From Rhizomys pruinosus (lineage: Eukaryota; Chordata; Mammalia; Rodentia; Spalacidae), in contig VZQC01003035.1 in the NCBI GenBank assembly GCA_009823505.1, positions 2,764,687 to 2,828,686 on the forward strand: DNA of 64,000 nt, written 5' to 3'. Below the pieces are notes generated by a model. That model did no database searches. It saw only the letters and a program-made list of their open reading frames with translations, and was not told where the DNA came from. A program made the position numbers and the translations under genes. How positions within the stretch are numbered: position 1 is the first letter of the stretch; every line of letters starts with the position of its first letter. Shown in pieces: positions 39,501-53,618 of this stretch.

Positions 39501-42500
39501 TGGATAGTTTTAAACAACAGGGACTGAGACTGTGGACAAGTGTGAGACAACAAGGACTGATCCAATGGACATGTCTGATACAACTGCTACAAAGAGTGTG
39601 TTCATGTCTGAGACAACAGAGACTGAGACAGGCGACATTTCTGAAACAACAGGGACTGAGACAGTAGATATATCAGAAACAGCAGGGAATGAGACCATGG
39701 ACATGTCTGAGACAACAGGGACTGAGAGAGTGGACATGTCTGAGACAACAGGGACTGGGACTGTAGTCATGTATGAGACTACAGGGTTCTAGACTGTGGC
39801 GCTGTCTGAGACAATAGAGACTGAGAAAATTGACATATCTTCGCCAGTGGACAAGTCCTGTTGGAGAAGAAAGCGATTGAGACAGTGGACACATATGAGA
39901 AAACAGGGACTGAGACATTGGACTCATCAGAGAAAACCAGGATTGAGATTGTGGACATATCTGAGACAACAGGTCCTGAGACAGTGGACATGTCTGACAC
40001 AACTGGGACTGACACAGTGGATATGTCTGTGTCAACTGGGACTGAGACTTTGGACATGTCTGAAGCAACAGGGACTGAGACAGTGGACATGTCTGATAAA
40101 ACTGCAAATAAGAAAGTGTTCAGGTCTGAGACAATGGGGACTGAGAGAGGCTACATGTCTGAAACAACAGGGACTGAGACAGTGGCCATATCTGAGAAAA
40201 CAGGTACTGAGACCTTGGACAGGTCAGCAACAACAGGGAATCAGATATTTGACATGTCTGAGACTGCAGGGACTCAGACACTGGACATATCTGAGACAAC
40301 CGGGACTGAGACTTTGGACATGTCAGAGAGAATAGGGACTGAGTCAGAGTACATGTCTAAGACAACAGGCACTGAGAAACTGAACATGTCTGAGACAACA
40401 GGGAATGAGACAATGAACATGTGTAACAACTGTGACTGAGACAGTGGTCATGTATGAGACAACAGGGTTCTAGACAGTGGAGCTGTCTGAGACAATAGAG
40501 ACTGAGATAGTTGACATATCTTGGCCAGTGGACAAGTCCTGTCTGAGATGACAGGAACTGAGACAGTGGACACATATGAGACAACAGGAACTGAGACAGT
40601 GGACACATCTGAGGCAACCAGAACTGAGACAGTGGACGTATCTGAGACAACAGGTACTGAGACAGGGGACATGTCTGAGACAACAGGGACTGACACAGTG
40701 GATATGGCTGACTCAACCTGGACTGAGACTTTGGACATATCTGAGACAACAGGGACTGAGAAAGTGGACATGCCTGATAAAACTGCAAATAAGAACGGGT
40801 TCAAGTCTGAGACAATGGGGACTGAGAGAGGCTACATATCTGAAACAACAGGGACTGAACTATATATATCTGAAACAACAGTGACTGATATATTGGACAT
40901 GTCTGAGACAACAGGGAGTCAGACACTGGACCCATATCTGAGAAAACCGGAACTGAGATTTTGGACATGTGTTAGGGAACAGGTACTGAGAAAATGGAAT
41001 TGTTTGAGACAACAGGCACTGAGACAGTGGACATGTCTCAGACAAGTGCTACTAAGAGCGTGTTCAGGTGAGACAATGGGGAATGAGACAGGCTACATGT
41101 TTGAAACAACAGGGAAAGAGACAGTAGATATATCTGAAACAACAGAGACTGAGACAGTGGACATGTCTTAGTAAACAGGGATTGACAAATTGGATTGTCT
41201 GAGAAAATCTGGACTGAGACTTTGGACATGTCTGAGACAACAGCGACTGTGATAGTGGACATGTCTGATACAACTGTGAATAAGATCGTGTTCAAGTCTG
41301 AGACAAGGGGGAATGATACAGGTTACATGTCTGAAACAACAGGGACTGAGACAGTAGATATACCTGAAACAAAGGGGACTGAGACCTTGGATATGTCTGA
41401 GACAACAGAGCATCAGACATTGGACATGTCTAAGACTGAAGGGACTCAGACACTGGACATATCTGAGTCAACTGGGACTGAGGCTTTGGACATGTTTGAG
41501 AGAAAAGGGACTGAGAAAGTGGACATGTCTGAGAAAACAGGCAGTGAGAAAGTGGGCATGTGTGAAAGAACAGGGAATGAGACAGTGGACATGTCTGAGA
41601 CAACAGGGACTGAGTCTGTGGACTCATCTGAGTCAAAAGGTTTCGAGACAATGGAATTATATGAGATAATATCAACTAAGACAGTTGACATGTCTTCAAC
41701 AGTGGACAAATCCTGTGAGTGATGACAGAGATTGAGACAGTGGACATATCTGAGACAACAGGGAATGAGACAGTGGACACATCTGAAACAACAAGGACTG
41801 AGACAGTGGACATGTCTGAGACAACAGGGACTAAGAAAATGGACATGACACTGACAACAGGGAATTACAAATTGGATATGTCTCAGACAAACTGAGAATT
41901 TGGACATTTCTGAGACAACAGGGACTGACACAGTTGACATGTCTGATACAACTACGAATAAGATCGTGTTCAGGTCTGAGACAAGGGGGACTGAGACAGG
42001 CTACATGTGTGAAACAACAGGGACTGAGACAGGAGATATATCTGATACAACTGGGAATGAGACCTTGGACATATCTGAGACAACAGGGCATCAGACATTG
42101 GACATGTCTAAGACTGCTGGGAATCAGACAGTGGACATATCTGAGACAACTGGGACTGAGACTTTGGACATGTCTGAGAGAACAGGGACTGAGAATGTGG
42201 AAATGTCTGAGACAACAGGCACTGAGACAGTGGACATGTGTGAAACAACAGGGAATGAGACAGTGGACTCATCTGAATCAACAGGGTTCGAGACAATGGA
42301 ACTGTATGAGACAATATTAACTGAGACAGTTGACATGTCTTCAACAATGAACAAGTCCTGTCTGTGATGACAGTGACTGAGACAGTGGACACATCTGAGA
42401 CAACAAGGACTGTCACAGTGGACATGTCTAAGACAACAGGGACTGACAGAGTGGATATGTATGAAACAACAGGGACTGAGACAGTGGACAATTCTGAGCC

Positions 42501-45500
42501 TACAGGGAGTGAGACATCAGACATGTCAGAAACAACTGCGACTAAGAGCAATTTAATGTCTGAGATAACGGGACCAGAGACAGTGGACATATCTGAGACA
42601 ACAGGGACTGAGAGTGGACATGTCTGATACAACTGGAATTAAGAGCATGTTCATATCTGAGACGATAGGGACTTAGACAGGCGACATTTCTGAAACAACA
42701 GAGTGTGAGACAGTGGACTTCTCTGAAATAACAGGGAGTGGGAGATTGGACATGTCCGACACAACACTTATATCTTAGTCAATAGGGTCAGAAACCATGG
42801 ATATGTCAGAGACAACAGGGACTGAGATGGTGGATATGTGTGAAACAACAGTGTCTTAGACAGGGGACATGTCTGAGACAACAGTGGTTGAGACAGTGGA
42901 CACATCTGAGAAAACAGGGTTCGAGACAGCGGACATGTCTGAGACAACAGAGACTGAGACAGTGGACATGTCTGTTATAATGCGACTAAGAGCATGTTCA
43001 GGTTTGAGACTACGGGGACTGAGACAGGCTACATGTCTCAAACAACAGGGAATGAGACAGTAGGTATATATGAAACAACAGGGACTGAGACAGTGGACAT
43101 GTCTGAGACAAAAGGGACTGAGACAGTGGATATGTCTTAGACAACAGGGACTGACAAATTGGATATGTCTGAGAAAACCTGGACTGAGACTTTGGACATG
43201 CCTTAGACAACAGGGACTGAGACAGTGGACTTCTCTGAAACAACTGCGACTAAGATCGTGGTCAGGTCTGAGAAAAGGTGGACTGAGACAGGCTACATGT
43301 CTGAAACAACAGGGACTGAGACACTAGATATATCTGAAACAACAGACTGAGGACTTGGACATGTCTGAGACAACAGGGAATCAGATATTGGACATGTCTA
43401 AGACTGTAGGGACTCAGACACTGGACATATCTGAGATAACGGGGACTGAGACTTTGGACATGTCTGAGAGAACAAGGACTGAGTAAGTGGACATGTCTTA
43501 GACAACAGTCACTGAGACAGTGGACATGTGTAAAACAACAGGGAATGAGTGCACATGTCTGAGACAACAGGGACTGAGACAGTGGACTCGTCTGAGTCAA
43601 CAGGGTTCGAGACAATGGACCTGTATGAGACAATATCAACTGAGACAGTTGACATGTCTTCAAAAGTGGACAAGTCCTGCCTGTGATGCCAGCACCTGAG
43701 ACAGTGGACATATCTGAGACAACAGGGACTGTCACAGAGGATATGTATGAAACAACAGGGATTGAGACAGTGGACAATTCTGAGACAACAGGGAGTGAGA
43801 CATCAGACATGTCTGAAATAACTGTGACTAAGAGCGTGTTCATCTCTGAGACAACGGGTACTGAGACAATGGACATAGCTGAGGCAAAAGGGATTGAGAC
43901 AGTGGACATGTCTGAGACAACAGGGACTGACACAGTGGGTATGTCTTAAACAACAAGGACTGAAACAGTGGACAAATCTGAGACAACAGGGACTGAGACA
44001 TTGGACATGTCTGATACAACAGCGACTAAGAGTGTGTTCATGTCTGAGACAATGGTGACTGAGACAGGCGACATTTCTGGAAGGACAGGGACTGAGAGAG
44101 TAGATATATCAGAAACAGCAGGGACTGAGACTGTGAATATGTGTCAAAATACAGGGAATGAGACAGTGGACATGTCTGAGACAACAGGGACTGGTACTGT
44201 GGATATGTCTGAGACCACACACAGATCTGAGCAAACAGGGTCTGAGCCAACAGGTAAATGACAACAGGGAATGAGACAGTGGACATGTGTGAAACAACTG
44301 CGACTGAGACAGTTGTCATGTCTGAAACAACAGGGTTCTAGACAGTGGAGCTGTCTGAGACAATAGAGACTGAGAGAGTTGACGTATCTTCACCAGTGGA
44401 CAAGTCCTGTCTGAAATGACCGTGACTGAGACAGTGGACACATATGAGACAACAGTGACAGAGACATTGGACATGTCTAAGACAACAGGGACTGAAACAT
44501 TGGATATGTATGAAACAACAGCATCTGAGACAGTGGACAATCTGAGACAACAGGGACTGAGACAGTGGACATGTCTGATATAACTGCAACTAAGAGCGTG
44601 TTCATGTCTGAGACAATGGGAACTGAGACAGGGGACATTTCTGAAAGAACAGGGACTGAGACAGTAGATATATCAGAAACAGGAGGAACTGTGACTGTGC
44701 ATATGTCTGAGACAACAGGGACTGAGACCATGGACATGTCTCAGACAACAACGAATGATACAATGGTCATGTCTGAGACAACAGGGACTGAGACAGTGGA
44801 CATGTCTGATACAACAGGGACTGACACAGTGGATATGTCTTAAACCACAGGTACTGAGACTGTGGACAAATGTGAGAAAACAGGGATTGAGACAGTGGAC
44901 ATGTCTGATACAACTGCTACTAAGAGTGTGTTCATGTCTGAGACTACAGAGACTGAGACAGGCGACATTTCTGAAACAAAACAGGGACTGAGACAGTAGA
45001 TATATCAGAAACAGCAGGGAATGAGTCCATGGTCATTTCTGAGACAACAGTGACTGAGAGACTGGACATGTCTGAGACAACAGGGACTGAGTCCGTAGTC
45101 ATGTCTGAGACTACAGGGTTCTAGACTGTGGAGCTGTCTGAGACAATAGAGACTGAGACAGTTCACATATCTTCGTTAGTGGACAAGACCTGTTGGAGAA
45201 GGCAGCGATTGAGACAGTGGACACATATGAGACAACAGGGACTGAGAGAGTGGACTCATCTGAGACAACCAGGACTGAGAGAGTGGACATATCTGAGAGA
45301 ACAGGTACTGAGATAGTGGACATGTCTGACACCATGGGGACTGACACAGTGGATATGTCTGTGTCAACCTGTACTAAGACTTTGGACATGTCTGAAGCAA
45401 CAGGGACTGAGACAGTGGACATGTCTGATAAAACTGCGAATAAGAGAGTTTTCAGGTCTGAGAAATCGGGGACTGAGAGAGGCTACATGTCTGAAACAAC

Positions 45501-45599
45501 AGGAACTGGGACAGTAGATATATCTGAAACAACAGGGACTGAGACTTTGGATTTGTCTGAGACAACGGGCACTGAGGTAGTGGACATGTTGAGTTCTCC
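36516..45599 (+). repeat. 33-bp satellite array, segment 10 (longest clean array)
   Basis: 9.1 kb of clean satellite and the best place to see the higher-order repeat. Anchor elements lie at 37759-37790, 38861-38892, 39839-39870, 40521-40552, 41694-41724, 42339-42370, 43658-43690, 44389-44420 and 45172-45203, a spacing of 645-1319 bp. Between anchors the diverged units keep order: a GACTAAGAGCGTGTTCATG unit, then a GAGACAGGCGACATTTCTG unit, then a TAGATATATCAGAAACAGC unit, then ACACACATATCTGAGAAAAC units. A second flavour has an ATCAGACATTGGACATGTC unit followed by an ACTCAGACACTGGACATAT unit. Confidence 0.95.
36599..36623 (+). promoter_or_regulatory. Perfect full p53-family response element motif (5-bp spacer)
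   Basis: GGACATGTCC at 36599-36608 and GGACATGTCT at 36614-36623, separated by ACAGT. Both decamers fit RRRCWWGYYY with no mismatch, and the spacer is within the 0-13 bp accepted for p53 response elements. It arose where one unit is shortened so that two CATG cores lie 15 bp apart instead of 33. The paralogous site at 34630-34654 has GGACATGTAA as its first half and is therefore broken. The motif match is certain; binding or function is untested. Confidence 0.5.
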
Positions 45600-45663
45600 C
45601 ACACTCACACTCACACTCACACAAACACACACACACACACATAGACACACACACATACACACA

Positions 45664-45704
<41 letters not shown>
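45600..45704 (+). repeat. CA microsatellite of spacer copy 9 (longest)
   Basis: About 105 bp of CA with ACTCACACTCACACTCAC, ACATAGACAC and ACATACACAC interruptions. The lead-in here is the variant ACATGTTGAGTTCTCCC. In the plus-strand frame it reads as Thr-His repeats and joins the satellite frame to the spacer frame. Confidence 0.94.
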
Positions 45705-45705
<1 letters not shown>

Positions 45706-46052
45706 GAAGAATTGCGTATATCAAGGGGATCACAAACATTCTACTTTGTCCTGACAACTGTCACTTGTGTGTCCCTGTGGAAAATGACCAGATATGATGG
45801 GCTAGAGGGCACATCCTGCTTCTCCCGAAGTTTCCAAACACTGGATTCCTGGGTCTTCTGGGGCCTGATACTACAGAACGCCACAAGCAGCAAAGCAACA
45901 TCCTGCTCAGTCCAGTCTTTCAAGACAAGTGACGTGTTTCAGGTTGCCACTGGCCTGTAGTTGCTGGTAACCAGGATTCTGTGTTCTTTTTGGACTGATG
46001 TCATAAAGTTGAGGTCATTTCCTTGGGTCCTCTGACCCTAGCCTCTTCCTCA
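45705..46052 (+). repeat. Non-satellite spacer, copy 9 (full length)
   Basis: A 348-bp spacer with a CTGAAGAATTGCGTATATC start. The minus-strand frame at 45741-45923 (MKDWTEQDVALLLVAFC) is intact but slightly shorter than in copies 3, 11 and 12. The plus-strand frame is open to FQVATGL and continuous with the satellite from 45193. Confidence 0.9.
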
Positions 46053-49000
46053 CTGAGAGAACAGGGACTGAGACAGTGGACACATCTGAGACAACCAGGA
46101 CCGAGACAGTGGACATATCTGAGAAAACAGGAACTGAGACCTTGGACATGTCTGAGACAACAGAGTATCAGACATTAGACATATCTAAGAGTGCAGGGAC
46201 TCAGACACTGGACATATCTGAGACAACTGGGACTGAGACTTTGGACATGTCTGAGAGAACAGGGACTGAGCCAGAGTACATGTCTGAGACAACAGGCACT
46301 GAGAAACTGAACATGTTGAGACAAAGGAATGAGACACTTTACATGTGTAACAACTTCGACTGATACAGTGGTCATGTCTGAGACAACAGGTTTCTAGACA
46401 GTGGAGCTGTCTGAGACAATAGAGACTAAGACTGTTGACATATCTTGGCCAGTGGACAAGTCCTGTCTGAGAGGACAGTGAGTGAGACAGTGGACACATA
46501 TGAGACAACAGGGACTGAGACAGTGGACACACCTGAAGCAAAAAGCACTGAGACAATGGACATATCTAAGACAACAGGTACTGATGCAGTGGACATGTCT
46601 GAGACAACAACGACTGACACAGTGGACATGTCTGAGACAACAGGGACTGAGACACTGGACATATCTGAGACAACAGGGACTGAGAGTGTGGACATGTCTG
46701 AGACAACACAAATATCTGAGAAAACAGGGTCTGAGACCATCGACATATCCGAGACAAGAGTGGACATGTGTGAAACAACAGCGACTGAAACAGTGGACAC
46801 ATCTGAGCCTACAGGGACTGAGACAGTAAACACATCTGAGACAACCAGGACTGAGAAAGTGGAAATATCTGAGACAACAGGGAATGACAAAATCGATATG
46901 TGTGAGAAAACAGGGACTGAGACGGTGGACATGTCTGATACAACTGCAAATAAGATCGAGTTCATGTCTGATACAATTGGGACTGACACAGGCTACATGT
47001 CTGTAACAACAGGGACTGAGACAGTAGATATATATGAAATATCAGGGACTGAGACCTTGGAAATATCTGAGAAAACATGGCATAAATCATTGGACCTGTC
47101 TGATACTGCAGAGACTCAAACAATGGACATATCTGAGACAACTGGGACTGAGTCTTTGGACATGTATGAGAGAAGAGGGACTGGGACAACGGACATGTCT
47201 GAGACAACAGGCACTGAGACAGTGGACATGAGTGAAACAACAGGGAATGAGAGAGTGGACATGTCTGACACAACAGGGACTGACACAGTGGATATGTCTG
47301 AAACAACCGGGTCTGAGACTTTGGACATGTCTTAGACAACAGTTACTGAGACAGTGGACATGTCTGATACAACTGCGACTAAGAGCGTGTTCAGGTCTGA
47401 GACAACGGGGAGTGATACATGTTACATGTCTGAAACAACAGGGACTGAGACAGTAGATATATCAGAAACAACAGTGACTGAGACCTTGGACATGTCTGAG
47501 ACAACAGGGAATCAGACATTGGACCTGTCTGAGACTGCAGGGACTCAGACATGAGTCCTATACATATCTGTAACAACCAGGACTGAGACTTTGGACATGT
47601 CTGAGAGAACAGGGACTGAGACAGTGGACATGTCTGAGACAACAGGGACTGTGACAGTGGACTCGTCTGTGTCAACAGGGTTCAAGACAGCAGAAGTGTC
47701 TGAGACAATAGCGACTGAGACAGATGACATGACTTCGCCAGTGGACAAGTCCTGTCTGTGATGACAATGACTGAGACAGTGGACGCATCTTAGACAACAG
47801 GGACTGAGACAATGGACAGATCTGAGACAACACGTTCTGAGAGAGTCCTCGTGTCAGAGACAACAGGGACTGACAGAGTGGATATGTCTGAAACAACAGG
47901 GACTGAGACAGTGGACAAGTTTGACACAACAGGGTTGAGACAGTGAACATGTCTGAGACACCTAAGAATAAGAACGTGTTCATGTCTGAGACAACTGGGA
48001 CTGAGACAGGTGAAATTTCTGAAACAACAGTGACTGAGACAGTAGATATATCTGAAAAAACAGGGACTGCGAAGGTCAACATGTCTGAGACAGCAGCACT
48101 CAGACAATAAACACGTGTGGAACGACAGGGAATGAGACAGTGGACATGTCTGAGACAACAGTGACTGATAGACTGGACATATCTGAGACGACAGAGACTG
48201 AGACATTGGACATGTCTGAGAAAACAGGGATTGACACAGTGGATATATCTGAAGTAACAGGGACTGAGACAATGGACAAATATGAGACAACAGGAACTGA
48301 GAGAGTAGACATGTCTGATACATCTGTGAATAAGAGCGTTTTCATATCTGAGACAATGGGGACTGAGACAGTGGACATATCTTAGACAACAGGGACTGAG
48401 ACAGTGGTCTTGTCTGAGAAAAAGGGAATGACACTGTGGACAAGTCTGAAAAGACAGGTACTGAGACAGTGGACAAGTCTGAGACAACAGGGAATGAGAC
48501 AGTGGACATGTCTGATACAACTTCGCATAAGATCGTGTTCATGTCTGAGATAACGGGGACTGAGACAGGTGATGTTTCTGAATCAAAAGGGACTGCGACA
48601 GAAGATATATCAGAAAAAAGTGGGACTGAGATTGTGAACTAGTCTGAGACAACAGGGAATGATATTGTAGACATGTCTGAGACAACAGGGACTGAGAGAG
48701 TGGACATAGCTGAGACAACAGTGACTGATAGAGTGGACGTGTATGAGACAACAGGGACTGAGAGAGTGCACATGGCTGAGACAACACACATATCTGATAA
48801 AACAAGGTTTGAGATCATCAACATATCTGAGACAACAGGGACTGAGACAGTGGACATGTGTGAAACAACTGTGACTGAGAGAGTAGTCATGTCTGAGACA
48901 ACAGGGACTGAGACAGTGGACACGGCTGAGACAACAGGGACTGAGACAGTGGACATGTCTGATAAAACAGGGATTAGAGTGTGGACACATTCAAGACAAT

Positions 49001-50710
49001 GGGGAATCAAACAGGAGCCATGTCTGAAACAACAGGCACTGAGACAGAAGATATAAATGAAACAACAGGGACTGAGACAGAGGACATTTCTCATACAACA
49101 GGTACTGAGACCATGGACATGTCTGAGACATCAGGGATTCAGACATTGGACCTGTCTGAGACTTCAGGTACTCAGACACTGGACATATCTGAGACAACCG
49201 GGACTGAGACTTTGGATATGTCTGATCGAACAGGGACTGAGACAGTGGAAATGTCTGAGACAACAGGCACTGAGACAGTGGATATGTGTGAAACAACAGG
49301 GTCTGAGACTTTGGACATGTCATAGACAACAGGGACTGAGACAGTGGACATGTCTGATACAACAGGGACTGACACAGTGGATATGTCTGAAACAACCGGG
49401 TCTGAGACTTTGGACATGTCTTAGACAACAGGGACTGAGACAGTGGACATGTCTGATACAACTACAACTAAGAGCATGTTCAGGTCTGAGACAACGGGGA
49501 GTGATACAGGTTACATGTCTGAAACAACAGGGACTGAGACAGTAGATATATCAGAAACAAAAGGAACTGAGACCTTGGACATGTCTGATACAACAGGGAA
49601 TCAGACATTGGACCTGTCTGAGACTTTAGGTACTCAGACACTGGACATATCTGAGACAACCGGGACTGAGACTGTGGATATGTCTGAGAGAACAGGGACT
49701 GAGACAGTGGACATGTCTGATAAAACAGGGACTGTGAGAGTGGATTCGTCTGTTTCAACAGGGTTCAAGACAGTGGACGTGTCTCAGACAATAGCGACTG
49801 AGACAGATGACATGTCTTCATCAGTGGACAAGTCCTGTCTGTGATGACAGTGACTGAGACAGTGGACACATCTTAGACAACAGGGACTGAGACTATGGAC
49901 AGATCTGAGACAACAGGGTCTGAGAGAGTCCAGATGTCAGGGACAACAGGGACTGACAGAGTGGATATGTATGAAACAACAGGGACTGAGACAGTGGACA
50001 AGTCTGAGACAACAGGGACTGAGACAGAGTATATATCTGATAAGACTGCAACTAAGAGCGTTTTCATGTCTGAGACAATGGGAACCAAGACAGTGTACAT
50101 ATCTGAGACAACAGGGACTGAGACATTGGACATGTCTGAGACAACAGGGACTAAAGAACAGGAACTGAGAGAGTGGACAAATCTGAGACAACAGGGACTG
50201 AGGCAGTGGACATGTCTGATAAATCTGCGAATAAGAGCATTTCATGTATGAGACAATGGGGACTGAGACAGTGGACATATCTGAGACAACAGGGACTGAG
50301 ACAGTGGACTTGTCTGAGAAAACAGGGACTGAAACAGTGGATAAGTCTGAAACGACAGGTACTGAGACAGTGGACAAGTCTGAGACAACAGGGAATGAGA
50401 TAGAGGACATGTCTGATACAACTTTGCCTAAGATCATGTTCAAGTCTGAGATAACAGGGACTGAGACAGGTGACATTTCTGAATCAAAAGGGACTGAGAC
50501 TGTAGATATATCAGAAACAAGTGGGACTGAGACTGTGGACTTCTCTGAGACAACAGGGAATGATACTGTAGACATGTCTGAGATAACAGGGACTGAGACA
50601 CTGGACATGGCTGAGACTACAGTGAGTGGTACAGTGGACATGTATGAGACAACAAGGACTGAGACAGTGCACATGGCTGATACAACACACTTATCTGAGA
50701 AAACAAGAGT

Positions 50711-52850
50711 CTGAGACCATCAACATGTCTGAGACAACAGGGACTGAGACAGTGGTCATGGCTGAGACCACAGGGACTGAGACAGTGGACATGTCAGAGA
50801 AAACAGGGATTTAGAGCGTGGACACATTCAAGACAATGGGGACTCAAACAGGTGACATATCTGAAACAACCGGCACTGAGACAGTAGATATAAATGAAAC
50901 TACAGGGACTTAGACAGCGGCCATGTCTCAGACCACAGGTACTGAGACCTTGGACATGTCTGAGACAACAGGGAATCAAACGTTTCACCTTTCTGAGACT
51001 GCAGGTACTCAGACACTGGACATATCTGAGACAACCGGGACTGAGACTTTGGACATGTCTGATCAAACAGGGACTGAGCCAGAGTACATGTCTGAGACAA
51101 CAGGCACTGAGACAGTGGATATGTGTGAAACAACAGCGAATGAGACAGGGGACATGTGTGAAACAAGTGCGACTGAAACAGTGGTCATGTTTGAGTCAAC
51201 ACGGTTCTAGACAGTGGACCTCTCTGAGACAATAGAGACTTAGACAGTTGACATATCTTCACCAATGAACAAGTCCTGTCTGAAATGGCAGCGACTGAGT
51301 CATATGAGACAACAGGGACTGAGACAGTGGATATGTGTGAAACAACTTCGACTGAAACAGTGGTCATGTCTGAGACAACAGGGACTGAGATAGTGGAACA
51401 GTCTGAGACAAGAGGTACAGAGACATTGGATACATCTAGACAACCAGTACTGAGACGTGGACAATGTATCAACAGGGACTGAGACAGTGGAATTGTCTGA
51501 TACAAACTACGACTAAGATGTGTTCAGGTCTGAGACAAATGGTGATGAGCAGCCGACCATTTCTGAAACAACAGGGTTGAGACAGAAGATATATCTGAAA
51601 ACAACAGTGACTGCAACCTTGGACATGTCTGAGATAACAGGGAATAAGACATTGGAACTCTCCTAGACTGCGGGACGAGGGACAGACACTGGACATATCT
51701 GTGACAAACCGGGACTGAGACTTTGTACATTTCTGAGAGAAAACAGGCACTGGACAGTGGACTCGTCTGAGTCAACAGGGACTGAGACCATCAACATGTC
51801 TGAGACAACAGGGACTGAGACAGTGGTCATGGCTGAGACCACAGGGACTGAGACAGTGGACATGTCAGAGAAAACAGGGATTTAGAGCGTGGACACATTC
51901 AAGACAATGGGGACTCAAACAGGTGACATATCTGAAACAACCGGCACTGAGACAGTAGATATAAATGAAACTACAGGGACTTAGACAGCGGCCATGTCTC
52001 AGACCACAGGTACTGAGACCTTGGACATGTCTGAGACAACAGGGAATCAAACGTTTCACCTTTCTGAGACTGCAGGGACTCAGACCCTGGACATATCTGA
52101 GACAACCGGGACTGAGACTTTGGACATGTCTGATCAAACAGGGACTGAGACAGTGGACATGTCTGAGACAACAGGCACTGAGACAGTGGATATGTGTGAA
52201 ACAACAGCGAATGAGACAGGGGACATGTGTGAAACAAGTGCGACTGAAACAGTGGTCATGTTTGAGTCAACACGGTTCTAGACAGTGGACCTCTCTGAGA
52301 CAATAGAGACTTAGAGATTTGACATATTTTCGCCAATGGACAAGTCCTGTCTGAGATGGCAGCGACTGAGACATATGAGACAACAGGGACTGAGACAGTG
52401 GATATGTGTGAAACAACTTCGACTGAAACAGTGGTCATGTCTGAGACAACAGGGACTGAGATAGTGAACACGTCTGAGACAAGAGGTACAGAGACATTGG
52501 ATACATCTAAGACAACCAGTACTGAGACTGTGGACATATCAGATACAACAGGGACTGAGACAGTGGAATGTCTGATAAAACTATGACTAAGATTGTGTTC
52601 AGGTCTGAGACAACAGTGACTGAGACAGCCGACATTTCTGAAACAACAGGGATTGAGACAGAAGATATATCTGAAACAACAGGGACTGAATCCTTGGACA
52701 TGTCTGAGACAACAGGGAATAAGACATTGGAACTCTCCTAGACTGCAGGGACTCAGACCCTGGACATATCTGTGACAACCGGGACTGAGACTTTGTACAT
52801 GTCTGAGAAAACAGGCACTGAGACAGTGGACTCGTCTGAGTCAACAGAGA
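50711..52850 (+). repeat. 1071-bp direct tandem duplication within the satellite
   Basis: Sequence from 50711 to about 51425 recurs from 51782 to about 52496 at a constant offset of 1071 bp. There are only a few differences (for example GCAGGTACTCAGACACTGG against GCAGGGACTCAGACCCTGG, and CCAGAGTACATG against ACAGTGGACATG). The last third of copy 1 (51426-51778) is a damaged counterpart of 52497-52850. The copy number could be real or a false assembly duplication. Confidence 0.85.
51426..51778 (+). repeat. Short indel-rich patch in the satellite
   Basis: Satellite units here show insertions and losses of single bases (ACTACGACTAAGATGTGTTC, GATGAGCAGCCGACCATTTC, CTGCGGGACGAGGGACAGAC). Clean counterparts exist in order at 52497-52850. 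The style is the same as in 19728-25758, and the patch ends exactly where the second copy of the 1071-bp duplication starts. Confidence 0.8.
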
Positions 52851-53585
52851 CTGAGATAGTGTTCATGTCTGAGACAATGGGACTGAGACAGTATACATGT
52901 CTGAGATAATAAAGACAGCAACAGTGGACACTTCTGAGACAACAGGTAAAGAGACAGTGGATACATTTGAGACAATCAGGACTGAGACCATGGACATATC
53001 TGAGACAACAGGGACTGAGACAGTGGACATGTCTGATACAACTGTGACCAAGAGTGTGTTCAGGTCTGAGACAACTGGGACTGAGACAGGGTACATGTAT
53101 GAAACAACAGGGACTGAGACAGTAGATATATCTGAAACAACAGGGACTGAGACCTTGGACATGTCTGAGACAACAGGGAATCAGACATTGGTCCTGTCTG
53201 AGACTGCAGGGACTCAGACCCTGGACATATCTGAGACAACCAGGACTGAGACTTTGGACATGTCTGATCAAACAGGGACTGAGACAGTGGACATGTCTGA
53301 GACAACAGGCATTGAGACAGTAGACATGTGTGAATCAACAGGTAATGAGACAGTGGACATATCTGAGACAAGAGAGACTGAGACAGTAGACTCTTCTAAG
53401 TCAACAGGGACTGAGACAATGGTCATGTCTGAGACAACAGGGATTGAGACAGTATACATGTCTGAGACAACAGGGACTGAGACAGTGGACACGTCTGAGA
53501 CAACACGTTTCAAGACATTAGACATGTCTGAGACAACAGAGAAAGAGAGTTGACATGTCTGAGACAGTGGACATGTTGACTTTCT

Positions 53586-53618
53586 CACACAAGCAGTCAC
53601 ACACACACACATACTCAC
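53586..53618 (+). repeat. CA microsatellite of spacer copy 10 (short)
   Basis: Only about 33 bp, with an AAGCAGTCAC interruption, between lead-in and spacer. Confidence 0.9.

Larger units (their letters stand above)
46053..53585 (+). repeat. 33-bp satellite array, segment 11
   Basis: 7.5 kb of satellite. Anchor elements lie at 46443-46475, 47733-47763, 49816-49847, 51257-51289 and 52328-52360. It includes a 1071-bp direct duplication (50711 against 51782 onward) and an indel-rich patch (51426-51778). Units with GGTTTCAAGACATTAGACAT near 53506 and the lead-in ACATGTTGACTTTCTC near 53571 end the segment, as in segments 2 and 4. Confidence 0.94.

Noticed and set aside
45483..45702. Cys/Val-rich minus-strand frames and plus-strand Thr-His frames at CA tracts
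   Set aside because: They are direct translations of the CA microsatellite and have no independent support.
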